Assembly (NCBI RefSeq): GCF_964340395.1
Contig: NC_135554.1
Coordinates: forward strand, 19,698,592 to 19,762,591
DNA length: 64,000 nucleotides
Direction: 5' to 3'
DNA from: Glandiceps talaboti
Lineage: Eukaryota; Hemichordata; Enteropneusta; Spengelidae
Shown here: one piece after another, positions 36,746 to 48,029 of the stretch
Layout of the letters: every line of letters begins with the position of its first letter
Numbering within the stretch: the stretch's first letter is position 1
The notes under the pieces: generated by a model
What the model saw: the letters and a program-made list of their open reading frames with translations, nothing else
Database searches by the model: none
Told to the model about the DNA's origin: nothing
Translations under genes and position numbers: made by a program

Positions 36746-36747
36746 AA

Positions 36748-37178
36748 CCTGCACTTGCTATAACTGGAATATTACTTTTTCAATCAGACAGCCAACAATA
36801 TAATATATATGCTGAAAATTGTTAAAATACCAATAATTAGACATTGTACATGTTAATTAGGGGTTGATTGTATCCAGAAGAAGTACAGTAACAGGTTGAA
36901 ATCAGGACTGCATTTGGATCATTGATTTTTGAGCGTGGACCGAAAAATCAATATGATTAGATTTATTCTACCATATTATGTGCAACAGCTACTTATTCAT
37001 AACTGTTCAGGGTGTATGATATTGGGCGCTGCTCTTGTAGCGACCATTCAACAAATTTCTGAATTTATTTGGACGAATAAAGATTATTATCATTATTATC
37101 ATTATTAAAGTCATCATATCCAACAAATTTGAGTTTGAAAAAAAAATGTTCAGTTGCAGTTAGTGCAGGTTTAAGCAC
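36748..37178 (-). mobile_element. H4 repeat, copy 4, inverted and interrupted
   Basis: On the plus strand it begins 'cctgcacttgctataactgg', continues 'aatcagacagccaacaatat', 'ccaataattagacattg' and 'aaaaatcaatatgattag', reaches 'aactgttcagggtg', and after an interruption resumes to end 'gttgcagttagtgcaggttt'. These are the H4 phrases in reverse complement. The interruption is described separately. Confidence 0.7.
37017..37108 (+). mobile_element. Short LINE/SINE 3' tail inserted in H4
   Basis: About 90 bp, starting near 'gatattgggcgctgctcttg', containing 'atttatttggacgaataaag' and ending in an ATTATT/ATC run, sits where H4 should continue. A simple-repeat end after a GC-richer core fits an extremely 5'-truncated non-LTR retroelement. 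The family is not identifiable from this length. Confidence 0.55.
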
Positions 37179-37203
37179 ACAATATTTTTTTTTCGTTGCA
37201 TTA

Positions 37204-37501
37204 ACACACACAAAAATTACATGGTTCTGATAACTCCCAATTTCAAAATAGGATGGGTAGGTAGGATTTATTTAATATTTATTTATTTATTTATTATTTA
37301 TCTTGTTTGAGGATCTGTTCAGATGTTCTCTTTATATTTACAGAGGTCAACAGAGACTTAAATCTCATAATTTCTCACGCGACTTCAGAAATTCTTTCAA
37401 TTTCTTGATAATTTTTTTGAATTATCTGAAACAAGTTTAGGTTGACAGTAAAAAGCTAGGTTGGGTCAGGTTATCGGAACCAAACAATTTTTTGGGGGGC
37501 C
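37204..37501 (+). mobile_element. H2 MITE, copy 3, shortened
   Basis: It opens 'acacacacaaaaattacatgg' without the GGCC and closes 'atcggaaccaaacaattttt' with GGGGGGCC. The flanks are TTA on both sides (37201-37203 and 37502-37504), supporting a PIF/Harbinger-type 3-bp duplication. About 70 bp of interior is missing and a (TTTA)n stretch has expanded near 37266. The frame 37492-37770 begins at its right edge; it has no recognisable domain. Confidence 0.7.
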
Positions 37502-37504
37502 TTA

Positions 37505-38390
37505 GCAGAAGCTGTGTAAATGTCCACGTTGCCCTACACCATGTTTTCATTGAGAATCCTGGCAAACAACCATTTTTTTATATTTCCTGCAAAAGTACAT
37601 TGATGACAGAGCTTGTTCGGAAATTCCCAACTGCTTTTGTACACATGCTTAAAGTCGAAAACCCTGGTGACTCTGGAGAATTCACCTACATACACTGCTG
37701 TCCACAAAATCACAGATCTTTACATATTCACAGGATTCTTTTGCTGAACTGTAAGACCCTGAGGATATAATTCTACACATCACTCTTATTTTCGATCAAC
37801 CGATTTTCAGTTTTGGGTTTTGACCTAATGCATATAAATACCACAGAGGATAACATTCGCAATAACATCCTGCCAATATGATTTATATCTGTATTAATAC
37901 TGACAAATATCATCTCATAAAAAGTGCTGTTTCAAATTTTATGATCAGTAGCTCAGACACTTGGCTATCCGTCTTGAAAAAGTCGTTTTTGAGAACACTG
38001 ACACATGACTACATGGGTATTAACTAGTACTAGTAGTAGACAATGTTGTTTACCAATATCGAGTTGGTACGCTGATCCAAGCCAGATAGCCAAGTCTATG
38101 GGTTACTTTACAGAGATAGCCCATTTAATGCATTTCTTGAATATTTGATTTAAAATGTGGAAAAGCTACTTATAACTAATTGTAATACTATGTCAAGTAG
38201 ATGAGGAACTTTTAACTTTACATTTTTAATTAACATAATCAGGTAAATGATGTAATCTTTTAGCAGAAAAGTTCAGTCACAACATTGACCAATTTCACAT
38301 AGATGTACCAACATTTTCAACAAAACAAAGCAGTTTTTGAGATTCAGACATCTGTATATGTTATTCATACAGTCTCACAGACAGTCTAGA
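37505..38390. other. Gene-free stretch with one unexplained frame
   Basis: The frame 37492-37770 is 92 codons and less AT-rich than its surroundings, but starts at the edge of an H2 element and matches nothing I recognise. Nothing else gene-like is seen. Confidence 0.35.
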
Positions 38391-38393
38391 AAG

Positions 38394-38512
38394 AAAGACA
38401 GACAGACAGACAGACAGTGATGGTATCACTGTGTATCATTGTCTGTCTGTGTGTCTGTCTGTGTGTCTGCTTGTTTGTCTGTCTATCTGTCTGTCTGTTT
38501 GTTTGCCTGCTG
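38394..38512. repeat. Inverted (CAGA)n / (TCTG)n microsatellite
   Basis: A (CAGA)n run (about 38396-38418) is followed, after about 28 bp, by a longer run of TCTG-type repeats with GTGT interruptions (about 38441-38511). The two arms are complementary, so the locus can form a hairpin or cruciform. A separate (CA)n run lies at 38780-38809. Confidence 0.85.
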
Positions 38513-38777
38513 CACATTAAGGATATTTGCTAAGGGCAGTATTAAAAGTAGGTAACATCTACTGGGGTTCCCGTGTCATTTTATTTGAGTTATCAAACAA
38601 ATGTTAATAGATTCTATCGGAAACACTGCCACTTTTACCCCTTTCCCCCTTCTGTTACTTAAGAAATACACTGGTTTTGAGACTTACTACCATTCACATA
38701 CATCATCACAACATATACACACATACACATCAGACAGACACTTAATCATTACTGGGTTAGTGTTTTGTGAATGTATG

Positions 38778-38812
<35 letters not shown>

Positions 38813-38819
38813 TGGACAG

Positions 38820-39548
38820 ACACTTATCATAGCTATAGCTCTACTGATCTTTACTTTTGATCAATTGGGCTTTAAAGTGACACACTGTGAGTGTGACAAC
38901 TGGCAAATTGATCATATGAGGCATATGACCAAGCCATTCAAGATCTAGCACACTGTACATGTAATTATTTAACACATTTTGACTATTTTATAAAAACAAA
39001 CACACACAGACAAATTTACAGTCTGCATGTTTCCCCACTTGACAACTTGAAAACTCTCTCTCTTCAAAATTCCTTTAACTATCAGGAATATATCAGAGAA
39101 CAGAGACATGATTCACATGTTTAGTGTAGTCTGCAGCTCTACACCAGAATTAATTCTGCACTTATCCATTCCTCATGATTTGTAGAGTTCAAATGGATCA
39201 AAGAGAGTTCTAAGTAGAGTTCAAATGGATCAAAAATGTGTCAAAACTCTAAAAACAATTATTGTTGAAATAATAATTTTGGAAAATATACAATGGAATT
39301 GAAATTGAAGAACACTTTTTTGTTTCATAAACAGTGGCACATAACATTCACTAATAGTTAGAGGGTGGAACACGGTTTCACTTTTTATCAACAATGTGAA
39401 ATTTGTAGTTTTTGTAGTGATTGTAGTATTTTTGAACAGTCGTGAATTATCATTTTTGGGGCCCAAGTCTGGATTGCCTAGAGTGGTTTAGAAACTTACA
39501 AGGTTCCCTTATATTATTTTTTAAAAAGTCAGTCATCTTTACTTAACA
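38820..39548. other. Gene-free stretch
   Basis: No gene is recognisable. A 33-bp phrase 'gagttcaaatggatcaaa' is duplicated at about 39187 and 39219. Confidence 0.45.
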
Positions 39549-39550
39549 AT

Positions 39551-39875
39551 ACAATCATGCAAATTATTTGTCTATTCTAAATTAGCATCTGAAGTGAACA
39601 ATGAACAAAAAGCTCTGAAAAACATTTTTTTACAATCATGCAAATTATTTGTCTATTCTAAACTAGCATCTGAAGTGAACAATGAACAAAAAGCTCTGAA
39701 AAAAACATTTTTTTTTACAATTATGCAAATTATTTTGTCTATTCTAAACTATTAAACATCTGAAGTGAACAATGAACAAAAAGCTCTAAAAAAACATTTT
39801 TATAATTATGCAACTTATTTGTCTATTCTAAACAAATATCTGAAGTGAACAATGAACAAAAAGCTCTGAAAAAAA
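39551..39875. repeat. S8 tandem array, unit 81-85 bp, four copies
   Basis: The phrase 'acaatcatgcaaattatttg' with later 'gaagtgaacaatgaacaaaa' and 'agctctgaaaaa' starts at about 39551, 39632, 39717 and 39802. Copies differ mainly in the length of the A/T runs. Confidence 0.93.
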
Positions 39876-40174
39876 CAATGTAACTATGATGAAAATTGTA
39901 GCCATCACCACTAAAGATTGATGCAACATGAAGGTAAACACATTAAAATACAAAACCCAGCACTACATATATCACATTATCAGTAAATTTTAATCATCTT
40001 ATCAATATCTTAGTAGTAAATACAGAACCTGTTATCAATTGAAGGTGTGAAAGTTTTTGAAATTTGGTTAGAAGTACAAAAATGAAGTTCAGCAATCGTA
40101 TTGACGCCATCCCCCCTCCCCCAATATGAACACAGTTCGTTTATTCAGCTTGAGTGACATTGTGCAATCATCCT
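39876..40174 (+). mobile_element. H3 MITE, copy 3, lacking the left end
   Basis: The copy begins abruptly at 'aatgtaactatgatgaaaat', directly after S8, and runs to the right terminus 'gacattgtgcaatcatcc'. It shares 'aaattttaatcatcttatc' and 'tttggttagaagtac' with the copy at 35.1 kb. The missing left half coincides with the edge of the S8 array. Confidence 0.8.
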
Positions 40175-40479
40175 TTTACTTAAATCAACCTAGCATAGGT
40201 AAAATTTTCTTTATTCTTCAATCATTTTACAATATTCCTTGTCTTTGACATGAAGCAACAAGGCCCCTTAGGTTACTCGTATTTTCCTGGCTGAATGAAG
40301 GAAAACATAGGGTGATAATAATGTAAAGCCTATAAATGTTTTTTCACAAATGCAAAGCGACTTTTTTGGGTGCAAAACAAAGTATGTTTGTTATGTTATC
40401 AGTTCCTACAATGCACTCTGAGCCAATCACTCTAAGTGGCAAACTTGGTACAAACGAAGATTCGTTTTCTCAGACATTT

Positions 40480-41270
40480 GTTGGAAAAAGTGATCATGAC
40501 AACTGATTTTCAAACACATGCACACTTGTCACTCAAACACAACACCTTTTGAGATGTATATACAACTATAAAAAGTTATCATGATGTGAACGCTGGCAAC
40601 AAAGTCAAATTTGTTTTGTATGCGACAAAATGTGTTATCAGTACAAGCGATTTTTTGACACTGACATACACTTGTTCTTCAACAGAACACCTTTTGAGAT
40701 GTATAAAACTACAAAAAGCTATTATGAAGTTAACGTTGGCAACAAAATCAGATTGGTTTTGTGTGTGACTTGTTGTAAAATGTGTTACCAATACGACTTG
40801 ATTTTCTGACATTCACGCAAACATTTGTAACGCCTTGCGAAAGATACAAAACTACAACATGCTATTATTGATGTTTATGGTTGGCAATAAAATCAGGTTT
40901 ATTTTGTGTTAGTTGTTGTAAAACATGTTATCAGTATGACTTATTTTCTGACAGAGATATTCTTGTCACCCAAACACAGTATGATTTGACACCACAAAAT
41001 TACGACGCAAATATTAACAAAATAGAAAAAAAAATTTGTGTGACTTATAGAATGTGTTATCAGTATGACTTATTTTGTACAGATACACTTGTCACTCAAA
41101 CACAGTACCATGTAAGACATATGAAATTACGACACAAATATCGGAAACAAAATGAAATTTTTTTGTGCGTGACTTGTTGTAAAATGCGTTATCAGTATGA
41201 CTTGTTATCAGACACAGCGATACCGTTGTCACTCATACACTGTGCCTATTCATCCACACAAAAGCATGAC
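40480..41270. repeat. S9 satellite, unit 130-151 bp, about five copies
   Basis: The phrase 'aaaatgtgttatcagtatga' recurs at about 40626, 40777, 40920, 41050 and 41181. Linked phrases are 'cacttgtcactcaaacacag', 'gagatgtataaaactacaa' and 'gttggcaacaaaatca'. Spacing shrinks from 151 to about 130 along the array. The frames here on both strands (longest 40881-41288, plus) carry the repeat as '..TCC.MCYQYDL..' and are not a gene; a Cys-rich secreted peptide was considered but there is no signal sequence and cysteine spacing follows the array. Confidence 0.85.
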
Positions 41271-41614
41271 ACCTGGGGTTATTATTGACTTGAATAGCTT
41301 GCCTTACTATGTAATTTCCTCTCTAAACTGGAGATTGACATCAATATTCACACTATTTTCCTCCCGTATTGAGCTAATGCGTTAAAAACACATTTAGGTA
41401 AGTAAACAGTCAGTGCTAGGTCAAATGCTACAATGTATTCATACACACATGACTTCTAATAAATTAAACATACACTGAACACATGTATGCCATCTGAATG
41501 GTGTAGGTGTAGTGTGTCCTGTAGACAAGCAATGAGTTATAGAAGAACATGACAGACTGAAGCGATCAACAAACAACAACTCACTAGTCTATACTCATCG
41601 TCACTATTTAACTT

Positions 41615-42185
41615 GTTTCACTCTCAGTGTCTGTGTTTTCAATACTGCATTACATGTACATTAACAGGAAGCATTCACTAAATATTTACGATCTCAAATG
41701 TTGACTCAGTGTCTGTTTTTTTTTTCAATAGTAGCAATACTCTAACAGAAAGTGTTTACTAAATTTTTACTATCTAAACAGTAAAATGTTGTTTCAGTGT
41801 GTTTTTTCAATACTGCATTACACTAACAGAAAGTGTTTACTAAATTTTTACTATCTAAACAGTAAAATGTTGCTTAAGTGTGTTTTTTTCGATAGTAGCA
41901 ATTAATACTCTAACAGGAAGCATTTACCAATTTTTTACTATCTAAAAAGTAAAATGCTGTTTCAATGTGTTTTTTCAATACTGCATTACACTTAACAGAA
42001 AGTGTTTACTCAATTTTTACTATCTAAACAGTAAAATGTTACTTCAGTGTCTATTTTTTTCAATACTGCAATACTTTATTAAAGTGATTGCTAATTTTTT
42101 ACGATCTAAAATGTTGCTGCAGTGTTTTTTTCAACACCCCAATGCTATCATAGCAAGTGTTTACATGTACTTATTTTTTACTTTT
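41615..42185. repeat. S10 tandem array, unit about 82-85 bp, six to seven copies
   Basis: The phrase 'tactatctaaacagtaaaat' is preceded by 'agtgtttactaaattttt' and followed by 'gttgcttcagtgtgttttt' and 'caatactgcattacact'. It recurs at about 41684, 41768, 41850, 41936, 42020 and 42094. The plus frame 41967-42188 reads three units. Confidence 0.85.
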
Positions 42186-42189
42186 TGAT

Positions 42190-42845
42190 CTTTTATGGTC
42201 ATATTTATTTCATAAGTTGAAGTATTAAATTACCCAAGTTATTCAAACTATGAAAAGTGTTGAATCATGTAGCACAAGGTAAGAGTTAGTTCTCATACTG
42301 TCAAATATTTTATTTTCAAGGGATTTTATTTTCACTGAAAAGAGAAATTGGCTGCATTACCTGGACCTAATTGTCACTGATTTAAGAATAGATGGTATCC
42401 CTGTCTATGAATAACAAGTATTTTAAATGGATTTCATTTTAGCGAAAAAAACCACACCACCGAAAACAGGGAAAGATAAATTCCAATCGAAAACTTAGTA
42501 TTTCAGTTTCTTCATGTTGTAAATTTCTGATATACTTTTTTGTATATAAACCATTTAATTATAAATAAATAAATGCTAGACTCAAACTCCTACAGCACTG
42601 TGTTTATTCTTACATGATAGTGAATTTACCATGAATTCAACATGAATTTTACATGGGGTACTAAGGCAGTAAATGGGGCTTTAAAGACCCTTAATACTCA
42701 GTAACTGTTCTGAGGTGGTTATCAATACAAGCCTTTATAATGATAATTGATGTACAGTAAACTGTGTCCTGAGGTTTATGACATACTGACTGGAAAAAAA
42801 CCCCACTGACTTCCTAAAATAAGCCCGCAACAAAACAGACACACT
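42190..42845. other. Gene-free stretch
   Basis: No gene or element is recognisable. Confidence 0.45.
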
Positions 42846-42851
42846 CTAGTG

Positions 42852-43238
42852 TTAAAGCTGCACTAGCTGTGACAGGAATGTTTTGTGAAACTGTTTTGTT
42901 AAGAATAACGAGTTACTTATGTAAGTCACCCTGAACAATATTGAATCACCAATGAATAAACAGTGTGGAGCAGTTGTGTAGTACGGGGACATAGTAGGGT
43001 ACAAAATATCAGTCAAATTGATTTTTGGGTCTATATCCTAAAATCAGTGTCGGACACCCCAACTCAATCACTATTTTAATTTTGTTTAATAATATTCCTT
43101 ACAGATAAAATATGCCTATAATTGACATGGGCAATTTCTAATTATTGGTATTTTAACAATTTTTAGTTAATATATAATATTTTTGGTTGTCTCATCAAAA
43201 AAGTTCAAGTACATTTGAGTTGTGCCTGATTTGTTGTG
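42852..43238 (+). mobile_element. H4 repeat, copy 5, complete and uninterrupted
   Basis: It begins 'gttaaagctgcactagctgt' and ends 'acatttgagttgtgcctgat', a weak inverted match. Inside are 'ctgaacaatattgaatcacc', 'aaattgatttttgggtct', 'cctaaaatcagtgtcgg' and 'tttggttgtctcatc'. This and the 18.8-kb copy define the family. A 96-codon frame (43236-43526) begins at its right edge and contains a hydrophobic stretch (residues 35-60), but nothing identifies it as a gene. Confidence 0.75.
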
Positions 43239-43559
43239 GGCAATCAATATTGTTCACTTTGTGTTTACATGTCTTGTAAACTGACTCCCATTGGAAATTT
43301 TGTCTCGGTTACAGACTGTCTTGTGCCATTGTACGCTAAAATGGTATTGAGGATAATACTGTTATTACTATCTTGGTTTGCCTTTGTTGTGCTTTCTTTT
43401 CAACTTATATCTCCATTTTTTCAAAGAATTAAAAAGGGACATAACTTATGTTATGTGAGGAGAGAGGACATCAACTGCAATTTTAAAATAATAATGACTT
43501 CAATACATGAAAACATTATTGTATAAATGAAAAAAAAAGTTCATATATGCGACTAATTC

Positions 43560-44300
43560 ATGTATTGTATTTCATCCATTCCTCGTGGTGTCCAGTACTG
43601 TTAGCTGACTGTAGAAAAGAACGAACGACGCCCTTTCACTTCAGCTGCGAAGTACTCAGCTTTTAATATACGGAAGAGAGTTAGATCTAGGAACAAACAT
43701 GACTCCGGGACACGACTGTCCCGTTGCATCAAAACAGCCATACGCGACAACGTACGCAACAATCAAATACCATGTGTAGGCCGAGAACGATCACGACGTA
43801 GTTTTTCTAGAAACTGATCATCAACATCGGCACGTGGATTAGCTGTGAAATACGAACTTCGGAGTGAGAACCGATGATACACAAAACGGCAGATCAATTA
43901 TCATCCAAACATTGATTGATTTGATTGATCGAGTCAACGATTGATTAATTTAATTTCAATGATTGATTCAATATCATTCCCATGTTCACCCACGCCGCGT
44001 ACACCTTGCAATCAATATTTTAAATGACTAAATGAAATCACTTACTTTTTACGGTAGTACAGAGAAATGACCAAAGTTCCGTGTCACAGCAAATGTACAG
44101 GCGTGTTACATCTTCTGGCTTCACTGATTCTGTATCGAGGCAACGTATTCATCAACATTGACATCAGGCATGCATGAGGATAAGCCTTTTGACTGCCTAG
44201 CAGAATAGAATCAGATAAATTGCTCCCTAGGTTCCCATCACTTTATACAGTCTTTTCGTGAACAATAACAGCGCCACCAACGACGGGAATGGTGTATGCA
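43560..44300. other. CpG-richer unique segment
   Basis: Between about 43610 and 43880 CG dinucleotides are clearly more frequent than in most of the window (for example 'acgaacgacgccc', 'tacgcgacaacgtacgc', 'gatcacgacg'). In an invertebrate genome this may only mark a less-methylated or younger segment. No frame of useful length or clear splice pattern is visible, so I do not call a promoter. Confidence 0.3.
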
Positions 44301-44795
44301 AGCAATAGGGAGAAAAACGTTTTTCTATGAATAATAGGATGGCATTATTTCTTGTTCTCGTCCTTATGAACAAAAATGAACATTTCCTAATATAGTTGTT
44401 AATACGAACACATTTTCCAGAAAAGACGATAGAAACTATATTGTCCTGTTTAACCAGTGTACCACGTAAAATTTAACAAATATGATTTATATCAACTGCT
44501 AGTACTAAGGGCTTTATATAACAAACAACGTATAAATGTATGAAGTACGTTTTATCTCTTTGCAAATAAGAGGTTTTTTCCCTTGGTCCATTAACCACGA
44601 AGTACAGTTCATTCTCAAGCAAGTCGACAAAAGTCACATTTTCTCACTTCATCATAAATTGAATCTAAGGTCATAGTAAAAGACCAGGCAGACGTTTATC
44701 CTTTTTGAGTACACTTATACTACTGCAACTTACATATGATTTTGGATTATGGACGATAAAATAGTACCTTATTAGCAATTTACTTATCTTTGAAA

Positions 44796-45067
44796 TCTTG
44801 TAAAGAAGTCATACTGCACTTGACATGTGTTCTATCATTTTAGGGATTTCCTGCAAGGGTTTATGGGAAAATATCTCGTAATGACCTAACGCGAATACCC
44901 TCATTTCTTTGGCTTGACAAATACATGTATAAAGAGTTAAGAAGACAGCGAGATTAGGGTAAAAATAGCGTCATTATTAGATGTTAAATGTCCCATAAAC
45001 CCTTGCAGAAAATCCTCAAAATGGCTGAACACATGTCAAGTGTAACTGGGCATCTTTACAATCAAGA
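44796..45067. mobile_element. H6 MITE with about 85-bp inverted ends
   Basis: The left arm has 'cacttgacatgtgttct', 'cattttagggatttcctgca' and 'agggtttatggga'. The right arm carries the reverse complement of the same phrases ('tcccataaacccttgcagaa', 'aacacatgtcaagtg'). The ends are TCTTG-TAAAGA type. Only about 100 bp of unpaired centre remain. No protein is encoded and no second copy is seen in the window. Confidence 0.85.
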
Positions 45068-46605
45068 GTTGAATATATAAATGTCAGTAGTTTTTGTTTT
45101 AAAAAATACACACCATTATGAGTCTTGCACTCAACGACAGTTACATTTTAAAAGAATTGTTTTTTTTTCAAAATGTCTTGAACTTTTTAATACGAAGCAG
45201 AACTGTGAGGGCGGAGTGTATTGTATATGGAACATACAGGAAGATACTCCCCGGGTGATATATTGCAGAGATTGGCGCGCAATTTAGCTCTAGGCAACAG
45301 GCACTTGCATTGTGATTCGTGATATGCTTCAGAATGCAATACTTTATCTCGAAAGATAGACACCCCGACTCAAGGAGTAGCCTTGAGACTCTAAATTTGG
45401 CCTATACAAGACAAAACCACCATACAATAGCGAATAATGTGTGTACAGAATAGGGTTCAAAAGTTCAACAATTTTTAAAAAGTATCATGACTGTATGAAC
45501 CATTCCGAGTCAGTGCATCTAATGTATAATAGGCGATGCCATCGGCAGGGGAGAGTATTAATTGATGGGCCGGGAATCCCTCATTTTGAGAGAGCACGCC
45601 TTTGTGTCATAGTCAGCCACCGTAGGAGAGAGCTCGAGGGAGGGAGAGAAAAATAATGATACCCTTTCTCAAATCCGAAGGTAGTAAAAAGCAGCCCCCC
45701 CCCCCCCACCACTCTATCCTTCAATGTTTGTGTAATAATATGCATGTGCAGTCCTTTGTAATTACAGTTTGAATATTACAAGCGTGTCATTATAAATTTC
45801 AATTTACTACACTACACTAATCACAATATATGTCATTATTTTTCTATAGTTTAGACGGAGAGAGTCGTAATCTCAGTGCGGTCTTCCTGCATTATGATCG
45901 GAGTGGGTGAATAGAGAACATAAACACACATTATTGGCAGAAAAACAACTCAAGAACTATATGTGTGTAATGTTGCTGGCATTGTTGCGATCATCCTGGA
46001 GAAATATGTAGGCAAAACACGTTAGAGTTGATTATACGCAAACACAAAAATACATCATCCGTATGGCGTCTGATAGCAAAATGGTATTCTATATATGGCC
46101 CAAGTGATACGTCTGTCTACACGACTCGTTTCTGATCATGCTTTATCTAAATTGTGGACAGGGCTCCCTATGTTCCCCTCTTTTTGTCGCATTTCATAAG
46201 TGGTGACTTTTTTAGTAAAAGTATGTTGACCTGGACACTGACTTAGGATTGACCCCTGGTCAAAACATGTTTACGTACCTTCTGTAAATCAGCAAGTGTT
46301 TAATTTGTATGTACACTAGTTGGTAGTGAATTATCATGTTATACTACCAGGTGACTGAGTAGTCTACGTTAAAATGTAAATTAATTAGCAGAGAATTAGC
46401 ATATTAGATCGATTTTTGCAGAAAATAAAGTCGTTATATAAAGGACAATGTGAATGTAAGCAATTTGAGAACACTGCACTGCAAGATCATTGTCTGAGAG
46501 AGATCTCCAATTTACATGTAATATTAAATATGCAAATATACTGTTGGAGTCTTGTATGGAGAAATTCTGAACTCTAGATCTTGGATTGCAAGTGCAACAT
46601 ATGCT
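45068..46605. other. Gene-free stretch
   Basis: Frames 45081-45287 and 45441-45656 have no recognisable domain or splice structure. A C run of 15 lies at about 45694-45708. Confidence 0.4.
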
Positions 46606-46607
46606 GA

Positions 46608-46760
46608 AGTGGCTATATGGATTGAGAATTGGGTATTTATTTTGGATTTTTAATTTATTTTATCACGGCTCTCTTCTTGAAAAATCAACATGAAACAACA
46701 TAGACGAAGTCCGTGTTTCTAACTCAAAAAATGGCAAAAGTTTAATAAATGTGATTTCTG
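46608..46760 (+). repeat. H5 arm fragment
   Basis: It begins 'gaagtggctatatggattga' and continues 'gaattgggtatttattttgg', 'cttgaaaaatcaacatgaaa' and 'agacgaagtccgtgtttct'. The opposite arm is absent. Confidence 0.7.
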
Positions 46761-47245
46761 TGTTGTCTTTACGTATCTATGTGCAGTAGCAAGTCTGCGC
46801 TTCGACACAAGACAAAAATACTTAAATTTTACATCTGAACACTGACTAGTTTATTTGTTAGCCACAACCAGCCATCCGTAATTTCAATTTGTATATATTC
46901 TAAAAATATCTTAGGTTGAATTATAGATGTGTTGCATTTTTTATTTTTACTTTTACAGCTCAAGTTACACCTGTGACGTCTTGTGTATTTGCCATTTCCT
47001 GTTTCTCCATTCCTTGTGGTCCCCTGCCATCCTGTACGTCATAAAAAAACTTGGCTTTAGGTACTTCTTATCAGTCAGTGTAATGTGCTGATAAACAATA
47101 CTGGGTCGATATACTCATAATGATATAGTGCGTAGTAAATGCATCAAAATTCCCAGAATACTATACCTCGCAAAAGTCCACGCGAATCTAGAGAATTGTT
47201 CAGTCATATATTGTATCATTTATAGTCTTCATCACGTAGCCAATA

Positions 47246-47249
<4 letters not shown>

Positions 47250-47300
<51 letters not shown>
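47250..47300. repeat. (CA)n microsatellite
   Basis: A perfect (CA)n run of about 24 repeats. Confidence 0.97.
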
Positions 47301-47302
<2 letters not shown>

Positions 47303-47405
47303 GCTAGCATTTTCTCACCTGAGCTCCTATTTGTACAGTACCTGGTGAGAACGTTCTGTAAGAATAATTCATTTAAAAGTATGAGCTAGTGTGTTTGTGC
47401 GTATG

Positions 47406-47406
<1 letters not shown>

Positions 47407-47500
<94 letters not shown>
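47407..47500. repeat. (TCTG)n microsatellite
   Basis: A perfect tetranucleotide run of about 23 copies without interruption. Confidence 0.98.
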
Positions 47501-47501
<1 letters not shown>

Positions 47502-47762
47502 ATTTCAATAGACGAGTTTCACCCGCAAAATTGAACTTATTACTACTATGAGCTGAAATAGAAGGAACACCGACATTTTATACGACAGTATTAAAGCTGT
47601 ATACTTGTCGTATGTCCGTTGGTGGCGCCATCATTATCTTAGACGTGCTGTGATTGATTAAGCTATGATTAACTTTTATGCCATTGAACACAATTTGTTC
47701 GAATTCTGCTCTCTTACATTACGTTCGCTTTTTTAAAGACATAAAAGCAAATAACACCAAAT

Positions 47763-47812
47763 ATGTATGTATCTATGTATGTATGTATGTATGTATGTAT
47801 GTATGTATGTAT
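47763..47812. repeat. (TATG)n microsatellite
   Basis: A run of about 12 TATG units with one ATC interruption near its left end. Confidence 0.95.
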
Positions 47813-48029
47813 CAATTAAGTGAGAGTTTTCAATTTGTTGATATGTTGGTGAACTAAAAAAATGTACAATGATTCTCAATATTGTGGAGCCTTCAGGAAT
47901 TACAAAGGGGAAAGCGGGGGGGAGGGGGGAATTAGGTGGGGGTCACTTTTTACAAATCGATTCTAAAGGAGGGCCATATTTTAGCAATTTAAAATTAGGT
48001 GAGGGTTACATTTTACTTTGATTCATTTT

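Noticed and set aside
37492-37770. 92-codon frame less AT-rich than its surroundings
   Set aside because: It begins inside the end of an H2 element and shows no domain or repeated use elsewhere.
40579-41288. Cys-rich frame that might be a secreted peptide
   Set aside because: Cysteine spacing follows the S9 satellite period, and there is no signal peptide or consistent frame between units.
43236-43526. 96-codon frame with a possible membrane segment
   Set aside because: It begins at the edge of an H4 repeat, has no splice or start context, and matches no family I recognise.
43560-43900. CpG-rich stretch as a promoter
   Set aside because: No transcription start motif, donor site or conserved frame accompanies it; composition alone is not enough.
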